Part shown: positions 36,401 through 47,990 of the stretch, in pieces
How positions within the stretch are numbered: the first letter of the stretch is position 1
Layout of the letters: every line of letters starts with the position of its first letter
Origin: Agrocybe praecox
Lineage: Eukaryota > Basidiomycota > Agaricomycetes > Agaricales > Agrocybaceae
NCBI GenBank assembly: GCA_964017145.1
Contig: OZ024842.1
Span: forward strand, 2,480,001-2,544,000
Direction: 5' to 3'
DNA length: 64,000 bases
The notes under the pieces: generated by a model
Seen by the model: only the letters and a program-made list of their open reading frames with translations
Databases searched by the model: none
Told to the model about the DNA's origin: nothing
Made by a program: the position numbers and the translations under genes

Positions 36401-36551
36401 ACCAATTGTTCATTTGAAGCATTGAGAAGTTTCGATATCAGCTCCACCACCTGAGATGGCTGGATCATATCAAGTCAGTACGGTATACGCGTGGCGATGG
36501 CACATAACGAACTGGAGAAATCGCTTTCTTTGATTTAGGAAGGATCTTCAT
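24496..36551 (-). CDS. TOM1: Giant HECT E3 ubiquitin ligase, Tom1/Ptr1/HUWE1 family
   Basis: Tom1-type ligases ubiquitinate excess histones, ribosomal proteins and mRNA-export factors in the nucleus. The start at 36551 (MKILPKSKKAISP) splices to PSQVVELISKLL and IDSWKWPRSDLNAWIKVLNKF, the family N-terminus. The armadillo-like DUF908 and DUF913 regions run to about 32.9 kb. A UBA domain (RIRILTDMGFPRSAAERAL) lies near 32.0-32.15 kb. Very acidic D/E tracts occur near 29.3-29.8 kb. Three UBM-like ubiquitin-binding motifs (FLEALPDDMREEVL, FLDALPPEIRAEII, SFIASLDPSLRQSVL) lie near 27.6-27.95 kb in the DUF4414 region. The HECT domain covers about 25.8-24.5 kb and includes VDAGGLTREW and NPEHLSFFKFVGRVIGKA. 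Its catalytic Cys in AHTCFNQ has its codon split by the last intron. The protein ends EGGEGFAFS. Length is around 3,500 residues, normal for the family. Confidence 0.96.
29295..29640 (-). repeat. TOM1: Acidic low-complexity tract in TOM1
   Basis: On the minus strand the codons are almost all Asp, Glu and Ser, with runs such as EDEDMDEDEDEEDVEMEYG and DDDDEERDSDEDEHHE. A second block lies just across an intron at about 29.75-29.83 kb. Tom1/HUWE1 proteins carry an acidic region at this place, which is thought to bind basic substrates such as histones. The repetitive GA-rich DNA is prone to length change. Confidence 0.85.
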
Positions 36552-36754
36552 TTTCCTCGGCTACGCCAGAGGGCAGAGTTGAGATATCTGCCTTGAAGTT
36601 TGATCCCCAGGAAGGAGTGATGAAGCAAAGTGCGAAAGGATGAATATTAATTATTTAATAAGGGTTGGGGTTCAAAAGTGGGCAAGGCCTTTTGGGCCTT
36701 TTGGCTGGACTCGGCAGTAAGATCTGCTGACGCAATTTGCTCGTAGCGAACATA

Positions 36755-36815
36755 ACGCGTTGTCACAAATAACATGTCACATCTATAAACCGACGCGTCA
36801 AACTGTTGAACGCGT
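36755..36815. promoter_or_regulatory. Cluster of three ACGCGT (MluI cell-cycle box) sites
   Basis: ACGCGT occurs at 36755-36760, 36793-36798 and 36810-36815, between the divergent starts of TOM1 (36551) and SUB1 (36892). A fourth is at 36487-36492, inside TOM1 intron 1. In fungi this sequence is the MCB element bound by MBF (Mbp1/Res-Swi6) for G1/S genes. The hexamer also turns up elsewhere in the window at about the chance rate, so only the clustering is notable. Confidence 0.45.
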
Positions 36816-36891
36816 TCCTGACTCCTGAATCCAGCGGCATCCCCCTCCCACACTCTATACACTCTATACAAGCCAATTCATTCTTACTCAC

Positions 36892-37527
36892 ATGCCTAAG
36901 AGAAAGGTGTCCGACTCAGACTCTGGAGAGAACGATTATGAAGATAAATCCAGTAGTCACGAAGAAACAGATGCCTCAGAGTCTGAGGGTGATTCCAGTG
37001 AAGTGGAGTCAGGATCCGAGAAAAGCACCAAGAAAAGTCAGAAGGTAGGTCATGATAAACATTACTTGGTCAAGAACTTGTTCATTTATCACGCTGATAG
37101 ACTTCTGCTAAGACTCCGGTAACTAAAAAGCTGAGATCGCAGAATACGGTAGCACACTATCTATATATTGTAATTACCTCCATTCTAATACCCCAAATTA
37201 TGCAGGAACCTACGGCGACCAGCTCCAAGACCAAGAAGACATCAGTCAAAAGTAATGCCGAGGGCGAGAAATACATCGACTTGGGAAAGAAAAAGAGAGC
37301 AACCGTGAGATCTTTCAAGGGCATCCCACTACTTGACATACGGGAATTCTATGGCGCCGAAGGAGATGAAAAGCCGGGAAAAAAGGGTATATCATTAACT
37401 CTGGAACAGGCGAGTCCGTGCATGTTTCATTTTTTGACCAAAACTTACATCATCGTAGTGGGAGGTACTGAAAGAAGGGATGAACACTATTGATCAACTC
37501 TTCGCCAAACAAAAGAGCAAAAAGTGA
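36892..37527 (+). CDS. SUB1: Transcriptional coactivator Sub1/PC4
   Basis: Single-strand DNA-binding coactivator of RNA polymerase II and III. The N-terminus (MPKRKVSDSDSGEND) is a Ser/Glu-rich acidic tail typical of PC4 phosphorylation regions. A 36-nt exon (about 37104-37148) adds TPVTKKLRSQNT. The PC4 core then reads GEKYIDLGKKKRATVRSFKG and LLDIREFYG, and KPGKKGISLTLEQ. The last exon gives WEVLKEGMNTIDQLFAKQ and ends KSKK. Stop at 37527, 57 bp from the stop of the convergent kinase gene. All hallmarks of the PC4 ssDNA-binding fold are present. Confidence 0.96.
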
Positions 37528-37583
37528 AATTATAATTGACTGTATACTTAAGATGTTTCTGTATAATTCTTGCATGTATATAT

Positions 37584-40021
37584 TTAAACGGACAGTCCGA
37601 AAGACGCGTCGTGCGCGCCACTGAGTCCTTTTCGCCACAAACCAGACAGCCATGCTTTCCGTCGCTTGAGATCCGCTTGAGAGTCCATTAGCAGCTCTAC
37701 CATAGTCAGCTTCATAAATTGGAATTCATATCTCCTGTAAATGGGATTAAAACCTCGTCCTCTTCGGAAATTATCATTTGCTCAAACTCACCACCAAGAA
37801 GAAAAGTAATCGTAAAGAAGGGTGACCGAAAGTAATCCTCTGACTCGCATCGTGTCAAAGAGCCGCTTTCTATCGTCTAACCAGACGGCCGATGCACAAT
37901 ATTTGGCAGTAACGAGAAATATCCGGACCTGTGGGAGTTGAGACCCTCAAAACTCTTGCTTAATTCTAAGGTTTGCAAAACTCACATTTGAATGTGTGGT
38001 CATGAGCGCATAATCCAAACTCCTAAAATAATCAATTGAGCGATAGGACAAACAAGAAAGAACGAAAAACTCACCGTGTCAAATCATTCAGTTTCAGGAC
38101 CATTAGGACACGTCTTGGTATACGCCGCAACAAATCGAATACAGATAGTAAGATACCATCTTGTTGCATGACTGCATTTCGAATGGCATCTTTCTCTTCT
38201 TCCGTTTGTGGGACCATATCGATCATGCTGGATGCCCGTTTGAACGCTCTGTCGTCTCTTTCTTCCCAGCTACCCTCGAGGGCGACCCGACCTGTTATGG
38301 CTGCTTCAAACACGGGATACTAAACAGAAATAAACACAAGTTTTGCAGGAAGTTCAAAATGGTATAACCCACTAGATCAGGTCCAATATTTCCTACTAGG
38401 GCAGCATACTTCCGTCGGTCGGATACTGTGGACTGGGAAGCAGGGGCAATCAAGGATAACCAAAGTTTGGCGTAGTTCACACGTAGCATTGGATCCAAAT
38501 CGAAATAGAGACCATGATCCAAAAGTACGATCTCAAAATTATATGGCGACTTAGAGTTTCGAGTAGCTGGCCTTATGAGTAAGTTGCCAGGGTGGGGGTC
38601 CTTAAAGAATATTAGAAGATGGTATCATAGAATATAGAAACCGCATACCGCATGGAACCAGCCATTCACGAACACCATTTGACTGAAAATCCTCGACAGT
38701 TCTATCGCAACTTTGTTGCGGTCGATGTTACATTGAGCAAGATATTCCAAGTCATCTACACGTCCTCCCTGAATATATTCCATGATCAAGACCCTCTTGG
38801 TCGCAACTATAACTTTGGGGATATACAAAGATGTTCGTTCATCGGCAAAGTCAATGGCGGTGCGTGCGGCATTATTCGCTTCGTGCACAAAATCCATCTC
38901 TTTTGGTAAATTGGCGCGCATTTCTTCCTATGGGTAGCTAGCTGTCAATAATCCGGAAAGTCCTTTTTTGTATTTGCAAACATACCCCTAGCCATGTAAA
39001 CTCAAATTCAGGAAACCAGTATTTGATCCAGCCTGTGGGCACATGTTTAATTGAGTCTAATTTCCTCAATGACGACGCGATGTACGAACCAAGTGTCGCA
39101 TCGACCATTTCGATATCAATGTCGCAAAATTCTGCAAGGTGAGGGTGTTGTAGCTGGCAAAGGTCGATGAAAAGAATATCGATGAATCCAATAACCTCTC
39201 TTTCGTACCTTTACTGCAACCTGCTTTCCTGATGCCTTATGATGTCCCACATGGACTTGCGCTAAACTCGCCACCCCTATAGGTACAGGAGAGAAGTCGT
39301 CGAATAGTTCCTCAATCGGTGCTCCCATGTCGTTGAGAAACAAGGTCTCCAAATCCTCATATGCCGTAGGCTCGCATTTGTCCTGTAGCACTCTCATTGT
39401 GCTTGTCCATTCTACTGGAAGGATAAACAGTGAGGCCATATGTTGTCCCATTTTTATGAATACTCCTGCATAAAAAAATGAGGACGCGGAAACCCGTGAT
39501 TAAAGATTTAAAGAAACATCTGAACACACCTCCGTTGGCCAGCAATGCTTTCAAAACTCTCTCCGCGCTACGTTTATGACATTCTGAATAGGCTTCCTCC
39601 TCTTCGGCCACTCGGTCGTAAGTTTTGGTCATTGTCCATTTGTAGTCTACTGCACTGATTATAGCTGCATCTACAAAAGTGACGGAGCGATCAATTAGTC
39701 TGTCATAATTATAACCAAGTAGAACTTACTGGCCACTCTAGAGCACCTTACGACAGCAAGAACAGTGTGCCTAAAAGGTTGTGAGGTCTGATAGGTAACA
39801 AAACACGCGGCACCGATTATTACCGCGCAAGTGGGGTAAAAAATCCAGGAGTTGACTTTGGACCTGGCTTTACCAGAATTTTGGCCGCTATAGCTTCGGG
39901 ACAATGGAAGAAAAGCTTTTGGTGATCTCATGCATCGTTTCGGAACGACCCATGTCGCCTGACCGAGGCGCGAACAGTGACTTGCGTTAAGATGAGGGAG
40001 CCAATGTCGGATCGGCAGCAT
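37584..40021 (-). CDS. Mitochondrial ABC1/ADCK (UbiB) atypical kinase, ADCK1/Mcp2-like
   Basis: UbiB-family kinase-like protein acting in mitochondrial lipid or coenzyme Q homeostasis. The start MLPIRHWLPHLNASHCSRLG at 40021 leads to an Arg/Ser-rich presequence and one membrane segment (TCAVIIGAACFVTYQ). The family motif KxGQ appears as FIKMGQHMASL, split by an intron near 39470-39530. Other signatures are FSPVPIGVASLAQVHVG, GKQVAVKLQHP, EMDFVHEANNA, VLIMEYIQGGRVDD, GWFHADPHPGNL and LLDHGLYFDLD, the last two holding the metal-binding residues. The C-terminus is basic, ending GAHDASFGLSV. ATG at 40144 in the same frame could add 41 residues, but 40021 gives the better presequence. The presequence and single anchor suggest the ADCK1/Mcp2 branch rather than Coq8. 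Confidence 0.92.
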
Positions 40022-40183
40022 GATGTATATGCATGGAAGGTGGTAAAAGGGTGGGAAACTTGACCTTGATGACGACCCTGTACAATGATATTTATATTTG
40101 GACGATATTGACGCTACTTTCACTATCGATTCTATGAAATACATCGAATTCTTACGTTTCTATGTGTATGTTTACATGTGTAT

Positions 40184-41833
40184 TTAAATCAAATTTCCAA
40201 CTGGCGGAAGTCCGTCAAAGCCTACTGTGTGATCGTATATCTTCTGACCTCGCAAATAGGTTTGTACTACTCTGCCTCGTAACTTCATTCCTTCGTATGG
40301 TGATATCTTGTTTTTGTACTGCAGAAGTTCTTTGGTGACCTAGATGGTGTGTAAGCACTACATTGCGATTTCGTAATTACGGGACATACCTCAAATTCTA
40401 CCTCTGGATCCCATAGTACAAAATCTCCGTCGTAACCTATTTGCAACTGGCCTTTCGACGTTTCTAAGCTTGCATGAATTGCAGGTTGCTTGCTCGTCCA
40501 ATTAACGACCTGGCTCAAATTGGCACCCCTCTTTTGGCCTTCGGTCCACAATAAACTCAAGCCCAAACCAAGAGTACTGATCCCTCCCCATGCAGCCATG
40601 AGGTCTCCATCTTCAGGTCTTTTCAGAGAGACAACACAAGGACTGTGATCTGACACAACGCAATCGATCAAGCCTTCCTGCAGGGCTTCCCAAAGCTCAT
40701 CTCTGTTAGATGCTTCCCGGACAGGAGGACAGCATTTGAATTCTGCGTGCCCGGCGGGGATGTCCTCTGCATTAAGGCACAGATAATGAAAGCATGTTTC
40801 GACTGTGAGAGGCAGACCTGCCTCCTTTGCTTCCCGTATGATAGGGAGAGCAGATGCAGCAGAGAGGTGAACGATATGGCAACGCAATTTGGGGAACTTT
40901 TTCTGCAATTCCACGACGAGTGAGATGGCATTAATCTCCAGTTCTTGAGGGCGCGAATTTAAAAACGTTGTATATGCTTGGGGATTCGAATATTGGGTCG
41001 GACTGGAATGTGTCTCTAATTCGGCGTGAAATAGAAGCACACTGCCGGCTTCCTATATAGAGCGCCTGTTATGTTAACGTGATTGACATATGTTCGATAA
41101 GAGTCAGCAGAAACTGACCTCTAACTCCTTCATCGACGACGGGAGCTCGTCCCCTGAGATGCAAGGAAACTCCTATCGAGTCCAGTGAGATGCAAATCCG
41201 ATTTCAAATAACGTATCTTCGTACATCGACGCCACTTTCCATGAGGAAGCATTTAAAGCCACGAACACCTGCCTCCACCAAAGGTTTTAAGTGTTCCTGT
41301 GGATAATCGTCAATCAAAGGAATTAGCTCGTGAATGGCCAGTGGACGGACCTGATTACCAGGTATGACACCACCCCAGAATGCGACATCTGTATGACACT
41401 GTCCTTTAGCGGCCTCTCGCTTAGTTTCGAGATTGGGAGCTGTAGTAGTGGGTGGAAGGGAGTTTAGAGGCATATCAACGAGTGTCGTGATACCCCCTGA
41501 AGCCGCTGCCCTTGTGCCTGTCCAGAAACCTTCCCAGTCTGTGCGACCTGGTTCATTGAGATGTACGTGCGCACTAGAACAGTGATGTGAGTGGAATTGT
41601 ATCCGACCGGAGAACAGAACTTACTCGACGAGCCCTGGGAGAACAACATTTTGACCTGCTTGTATCCACTCTACGGAAAGGGGATCCAATCCGAGCTGAT
41701 CAGGGGAGAGTTCGCCTTGATGGGCCTGGAGGATCTTCCCAGACTCCTTGTCTATGAGAATTGATGCTGGTCGCAGGTTGTCTGAGCCAGGGAGAAGAAC
41801 ATTAGAGCCTGTGCAGAGAAGAAAGGCTGCCAT
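40184..41833 (-). CDS. DAL1: Allantoinase (cyclic amidohydrolase)
   Basis: Opens the ring of allantoin to allantoate in purine-nitrogen use. The protein has [20 protein letters not shown], holding the HxH metal ligands, near 41645-41530 with an intron in between. Next come [17 protein letters not shown] and [17 protein letters not shown], with the Lys that is carbamylated in this family. Metal-binding His residues appear in VLLFHAELE and [11 protein letters not shown], and the catalytic Asp in [10 protein letters not shown]. The C-terminal strand is [12 protein letters not shown], ending PPVGNLI at 40184. I chose the start at 41833 ([11 protein letters not shown]), where similarity begins. 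An in-frame ATG at 41950 would add 39 residues. Dihydropyrimidinase is the alternative, but [10 protein letters not shown] is typical of allantoinase. Confidence 0.92.
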
Positions 41834-41965
41834 GATAGATAAGAAACAGGGCCGAGATGGACGCGACGAGTGCCCTGAAACGCGTGTGATCGTGGGTGCA
41901 TCACGAGAGGCAGTAAAAATACAAGGGAGATCCAGGACACCGCCTCTCATGATTTACCTACTTGT

Positions 41966-42572
41966 ATGATGATGCAGACCAGTAGACCGCCATCCCAGTC
42001 GATGCCTCGCAGACTACCTCTTCCTCCGACTCAACAGTCAAAGCGCATTTCCCGTCCACTCCCAAAGATTCCTCAGCTTGCTCAGTTTCTCGCTTGCAAA
42101 CAGTGCAATACATCTATAACCTCGGACTCTTTCCTTCTCCCTCAGTCAGCGGTTTGTCCATTTATCTTTTCTTCTCGTCTCTCTCTCAATGTCTTCTCCA
42201 GATTCCTCCAGATTCGCGTACTTTCAGAGGGTTTTCAGGCAAGGCTTCCTTGTTTACAGAAACGTGAGTCACTTTTTGCTCTGTCCGAGTCCGTGCACTC
42301 ACAAAACCTCCAGCCAGAATGTCATTTTGGCCAAACCGGGAGTACAGCTCATGGCTACTGGCGCCCACACTATGCAGGAAATCACTTGTGCCATCTGCTC
42401 CTCCTATCTAGGCTGGAAAATTGTCCGTGCTCACGAAAGCTCTGAATCGTGGAAAGATGGACACTGTCTCCTCGAGCTCGAGCACCTTTACTCCCAGTCA
42501 GAAGGACTCGTCCCCACATCACGACGAACATCGACGGGATCAGGTTCTGCATCATCTGATTGCAGTTTCTGA
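41966..42572 (+). CDS. Yippee-like zinc-binding protein
   Basis: Yippee proteins have one beta-sandwich Yippee/Mis18-type zinc fold; in yeasts a relative (Moh1) is part of the GID ligase context. After a basic, Pro-rich start (MMQTSRPPSQ) the fold reads FLACKQCNTSITSDSFLL, giving the first CxxC. An intron near 42156-42204 follows, then FRGFSGKASLFTET. After an intron near 42264-42312 it continues NVILAKPGVQLMATGAHTM and ITCAICSSYLGWKIV, with the second CxxC and the diagnostic GW. The domain ends LLELEHLYSQSE, and the protein ends in a Ser/Thr-rich tail. The start is divergent from allantoinase with 133 bp between the chosen start codons. The family is clear; the cellular role is not. Confidence 0.88.
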
Positions 42573-42986
42573 GCGAACATTCCTCTTTGACGAGACTATG
42601 TCTCTATTTTCATTCAAATCAACACCGGGCTATTCTACTCTATCAACAACACCTAGTATTCGTACGGTATCAAACTTAAATTATAATTGCTTTCCTTCCC
42701 TGTATTATACCTCATTTTGATACCCTTTCCTGTACAATTTAGACACAGTTGCTTCTACAACCTCTTTTTTCTTTTCTGGTTACAAAGCGTATTTAGGGCC
42801 TATGCAAGAATATAGTGGAATTACATAATTGTGCATCGGGATCAAGTAAATAAAGCTCAGAGTAAAAGGATCTAGCAACAGAAGCCGAGTGGGAGTCCAT
42901 CGAGGGTTGAAGCCGGTCTTCACAAGTACATTTATCTGTCAATACCATCTTCAGCAGCGGCACCAATAACGCTCTATGAGTTCTCG
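42573..42986. other. Intergenic region Yippee gene / GYP5-like gene
   Basis: About 410 bases, same-strand genes on both sides. No exon or RNA gene is seen. It presumably holds the 3' UTR of the Yippee gene and the promoter of the Rab GAP. Confidence 0.4.
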
Positions 42987-45477
42987 ATGACGACAACAAG
43001 TCAAGTGGCCTTCAAGCTCCCGCCTGTGGTGGCAGCACACACGATGCCAGATCCACTCGAGTCTCTACGTTCTCCCCAGGTCGGCCAGACCTTTAATGAC
43101 AAGCATCCTGCTCGCGATTCCATCGCAACCGAATTCAAGGATATTGCCCTCGACGACGAGACTTTCTCTCCCATAGCTCTGACAGCTCGAACAGACCTCC
43201 CCGACCCAGACTCAGAGGACACGAAAGACACACCTTCTCAGTCCGAACCTGTTGAAGATGTTTCCAGCCGGCCTAGGAGCGCCTCCTTTTCCTCATCTCA
43301 GCCACCTTCTCTACCCACAGTCAAGGCCCATAGGAAAACAGCGTCTACTCTCACAATACGCTCCGGGCATGAACCAGGCCTATCGCTCTTTATGAATCGT
43401 CTGGACTTGCAGGATAACGTTTCGAGATCGAGAGGCAGTGTTGACGGTCAGCTAAAGCTACAGGAAGAATTTGCGCGATTGCATGAAAGGGAGACAAAGG
43501 AGCGTAATGTAGTTGCAGAAGGGGGAATTGATTGGGGTAAGTAAGCGCTGTAAACATCATACCATCTTCTTTTCACACCGCTGTTTGGACTTTTAGACTT
43601 CTGGGGCGCAGTCATATCCGGTATTTCATGCCCTAAAAAGAGCGTGCCCTCGTTTGGCTCATCTTCCCTGCGTAGACTATGGCAGTTTTGCCGCGGAACG
43701 TCCTGCGGAGCTGGCTCAAGCTATCCAGAAAGGCATTCCCGCGACTCTCAGAGGAATGATGTGGCAACATATGTAAAATTTTCTCGCTCAAGTGTCGTGT
43801 GTCTTTTTAACCACTTCAATCTGCATTCAGGGCAGCATCCAAAGATCCCGAACTTGAAGCAACCTATTTAAGGCTTCTAAAAGAAACGAGTCCCCACGAG
43901 AAAGCTATTACAAGAGATCTCGGGAGGTGACATGATAGTTTACATCTGTAAAGCAATCATGGAAAATTGATGCTTCCATAGGACCTTTCCTCATCATGAT
44001 TTTTTCACTGATGGTCAAGGAATCGGGCAAGAGAATCTATTCAACGTCTTAAAAGCATACTCTTTGTTTGTCTATCCATTCACATTGCACTTTGAGTTTC
44101 GTGCTGACTATGATTTTCCTCCAGATATGATCCATTAGTTGGTTATTGTCAAGGACTTCCATTCATTGTTGCCATCCTTCTCCTAAATGTAAACATATTT
44201 TTGCGCGCTACAGGCAGAACAACTGTGCTGATATAGCGGGCAAAGATGCCAGATGAAGAAGCATTCTCACTACTAGTCCGAATGATGACAGTATACGATC
44301 TTCAAGGTCATTTTCTTCCGGAAATGCCCAAGCTACAGCTCCGTCTTGTGAGCCCTTTTATTCTTTTGCAAGGCTGTCATTGATCAATACGCTCTCAGTT
44401 CCAAGTACGCGCCGTCGATTCGACTAGCAGTTTTTCCCGAAACTCATAAATTCTAGTTTGATCGCCTTCTAGAAGAGTTTCTCCCAGTGCTCCATGTTCA
44501 TTTTCTTCGTCAAGGGATCAAGTCAAGCATGTTTTGTTCACAGTGGTTCTTAACCCTGTTTAGCTACAGGTAATCGCCATGTTTGGTCTCAACACCTGGA
44601 CTGAACTCGTGTCTAGATTTCCTCTTGAAATTGTGTTCCGAATATACGACAACTGTCTGGCCAATGGCATCGAAGCCATCTTTGGTTTCAGTGTTACGTT
44701 ACTGAAGAAGAATGAAGAGAAGTTTCTATCTTTAAAATTTGACGAAATATTGTCGTTTTTAAACACGAAGTTGTTTGACTGTTACTTGGTACATTCCCTT
44801 TTCTATGCAGCACGGAAACGGTACAACTTACTCAACTTCAGGCGGAGGGCGATGACCAGAACGTTTCACAGTCGACACCGAAATACAGAGTGGATGAATT
44901 TGTAAACGATGCTATATCGCTGCGCATAACACCGTTTATGTTAGACAGCTACAGGCACGAGTATGAAGATATCGTGGTATGCCCTAACCTATGACTGCTA
45001 CGATCGAACCTCATCAAATAATCTCCAGCGCGAAGCCAACAAACATGCGATACAAATTGACGAATTGCGGACGGGAAACCGAGCGCTTTCAAATCAAGTG
45101 TAAGCCGCTGTCATTCTGATCAATTTATGGGATGACCAAACGCACCAACAGTAAAACCCTCGAACACAATCTTGCTACGTTAAATGTTGAGCACGTCGAA
45201 GTATTAGTGAGTCCTAGCTCAGCCCACTCAAAACATTATGGTGGCAATAAAACTATTACAGAATGAACTAGTTAAACAAAGGCTTAAAAATGAAGAGTTG
45301 GAGCAAGAACTGGTGCGGTACAAGCTACTGTAAGTCATGGCCGTCTACGAGTCTTTTCAGCGGATTAACCGTATTTGCAGGTATGCAGAAGCAATGCATC
45401 AACAAGAAGGGGCTGGTTCCTCCAATCGCATGTCGTTTGCGCAGATGATGCAGAGCTTGAAAAGAGGCAGTACTTAG
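42987..45477 (+). CDS. TBC-domain Rab GTPase-activating protein, Gyp5-like
   Basis: Stimulates GTP hydrolysis by Ypt/Rab proteins in ER-Golgi or exocytic traffic. The first exon (MTTTSQVAFKLPPVVAAH) is a ~180-residue Ser/Pro-rich disordered region. The TBC domain starts at DFWGAVISD and IQKGIPATLRGMMWQHM. The catalytic Arg finger is in TRDLGRTFPHHDFF, near 43913-43990, and the Gln finger in VGYCQGLPFIVAILL, near 44140-44180. The domain continues EEAFSLLVRMMTVYDL, FCSQWFLTLFSYRFPLE and IFGFSVTLLKKNEE. The C-terminal part is helical and coiled-coil (ELVKQRLKNEELEQELVRY), ending SLKRGST at 45477. Ten or more introns. Gyp5/EVI5-type layout with a C-terminal coiled coil fits. Confidence 0.9.
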
Positions 45478-45711
45478 TAGCGGATAGTTTTTAGACACAT
45501 AGTACCCAATACGAGTATCTATTTTTAACGCGAGGACAGCTGGCACGTGATATAAATGAGAGAGTCTGCTTCCGCGTGCCATTGCTAATTATTGCCTTCC
45601 ACGCTCGTCGTACACACTTTATCAGTCTCAGCCTTGCTGGGTGGGTGAGAGCGTTCATCTCTCAGGCTCCTCTCCTGTTCCCGCACGTTCTTTCCCTTTT
45701 CCTCCTATACC

Positions 45712-47700
45712 ATGTTGCTTGGTTTTCTGTTCGCCGTCGCTCTCAGCCTCCCCCTGCCAGCCTTCTCCTATATTCCCGCCTCCGCCACAAATTCAACACA
45801 GGATGCGATTGCTGGAGGCCTTAATGTTACAGATATATCTACTCTTCAGATGCAATGGTTTTCTAATGGGTATGCTTTAGACTTTTCTTACTGCGTTGAT
45901 AGGAGATTGACGGTTGTCTGTAGCTCCTATTCAATTCACGTTTCGTACCAGTTGGCAGGAAACGGGAGCAGTGGACTGACCAAAGGCGTCTTGGTTCACT
46001 TCTCCGAGGATATGGCAGATAATATGACTCCACCGAGTGAGTCGTGTGTGTGCCGAGACTCTCAACGAAGTGTTCATGGTTTTGTCAGCGTCAACTCCTT
46101 GGATAGCTTTGGTCTCGTGTGATAAAAATGCCACAAATGCGTCAATGGAAGAGGATATATTTACCCTGGCAAGAGATAAAGGTGCCGTCTCAGCGGTACG
46201 CATACTCAGTCCGTTTCGCTTTTGTTCTCTTTCTGAAGGCACTTCTAGTTGTTGTATTCGAATGATTCAACTGCATGTGTCATCAACCCTGAATACTCTG
46301 ATCCAAACACGTTTGATAAAGTGTTCGATATTTTCTCAACACAAAGCTTGACGACCTCAAGACTTATTGAGTACCAATTCGGTCAGCTTGGCCCACAGAA
46401 TAAGAGCCTTCTTGCATACAACTCGGCCAAACTTAACAACTCTAGGGCTGACATCAGTGCATCGATACTTGGTGGATCACCCGTATCTGCGGGATATCTA
46501 TTAGCGTTCTTGAAAGCTTACAATTCCACGGATGAAGGACCTGGTCCCACCATATCGAACACGGATGCAAGTACTCCGCCTGCAGCAAGTCATTCGCCCA
46601 ATACCGCCCTTGCCATGTAATTACCGATTTTTCAATTTCTGCTGTCCGAGACTTAATCATTTCATAGGATTATTCTATACGCCATTACCGGTTGTGTATC
46701 TGCGCTATTTATCATAGTCATTATATCAGGGGTAGGTTTTCTTATACTTTGAGGAATTTGTACAAAACATTAACCATAATTACAGGCCATAAGGGCTATT
46801 CGACACCCAGAGCGATATGGCCCTCGTGCAAGAATGGCATTTGATGGGGCCCTTCCTCAAAGCCGTGCGAGAGGCTTGACTCGCGCGATTCTCGACACCT
46901 TCCCTGTCGTGAAATTTGGTGGCACTTCTTCCAGTCACCAGGGATCGGGTTTAGACAAGGATGCAACTTCACGCAGTAGTGAAAATCAGATGGAAATGGG
47001 CAAAGTGAACTCCAATGACTCTGACATCCCAGTTGAAGTTGCCAATACACTCCCTGAATCTGGCCTTGCAAGCCCCCCGCATCAGGAGGATATTAATCAG
47101 GCTGACTCTCCAGAACGTGATATACATCCCCGTCCTGTATCCCCCACTTCTCATCACCATGTGGGCACTATATCGACACCAGACCTTGGTGAAGGTTCGT
47201 CCAGAGACGTGCAGTCAGCTTCTCCACCTGGACCTCGCCAGGATGACTTAGTGCCGGCCTCTATTGGCCGGGAAACCTGTCCAATCTGTATCGTTGACTT
47301 TGAAGAAGGAGATGACCTCCGTGTATTGCCCTGTGAAGGAAAGCACTGCTTCCATCAAGCCTGTGTCGACCCTTGGCTTCTCAAATTGTCCAGTTCATGC
47401 CCTATATGCAGACACGGTACGACCTTTCCTCCTCATATTATTTGTTTCTTGCGAACTCACATCCCTTTAGATTTCCTTGCTCTGGAGACCATGTTGTCGG
47501 GCCATCCGGACGATGAAGATGAAGAAGTCACGCCCGAAAACCCTTCGGGTCATCAACCTTTGCAATCAAACACAGGTCGATTCTCTCGTTATTTGCGGTT
47601 TGCACATCGAAGACAGCGCAGAAGGCGAGGTGATGAGCAAGACCCCACCGATCCATATATGCCCACAGCACCAGAAACGTCTATATATCCTGGAGCATAA
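45712..47700 (+). CDS. Membrane-anchored RING-H2 E3 ubiquitin ligase
   Basis: Probable endomembrane ubiquitin ligase of the PA-TM-RING type. A signal peptide (MLLGFLFAVALSLPLPAFS) is followed by a lumenal part with many N-x-S/T sites (NATNAS, NDSTAC, YNSTDE). It contains TPWIALVSCDKNATN and FTLARDKGAVSALLYSN, resembling a protease-associated domain. One transmembrane helix (YAITGCVSALFIIVIISG) spans exons at about 46680-46780. The cytoplasmic part is Ser-rich and then has a complete RING-H2: CPICIVDFEEGD, LPCEGKHCFHQACVDPW and CPICRH, near 47278-47415. The tail has an acidic patch and an Arg-rich segment (RFAHRRQRRRRG), ending at 47700. The organisation resembles human GRAIL/RNF13 and fungal relatives. 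Substrates are unknown. Confidence 0.9.
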
Positions 47701-47990
47701 AAATTATCTCTCTTATTCAACATCCAATTTTTGTTCATTTGTACATTTTTTGCACGCTTCTCATCCTGTACTATCCTGTAGTTTGTATACTATTTCTAGT
47801 AATATCATGTCCATATATGTACTATACGCGACCTTAGTAGCCCTTTCCCCCTCCTTTATACGCATCCATGCCTGCCTTGTGATTATCTATTACACGAATT
47901 TTGATTCCAGATTGTGTTATAGGAGCCAACCGTTATTTTGCGCTAAGGTCTGGTATCCGTGAACATCAAAGCAAAAAGATTATTTGCATA

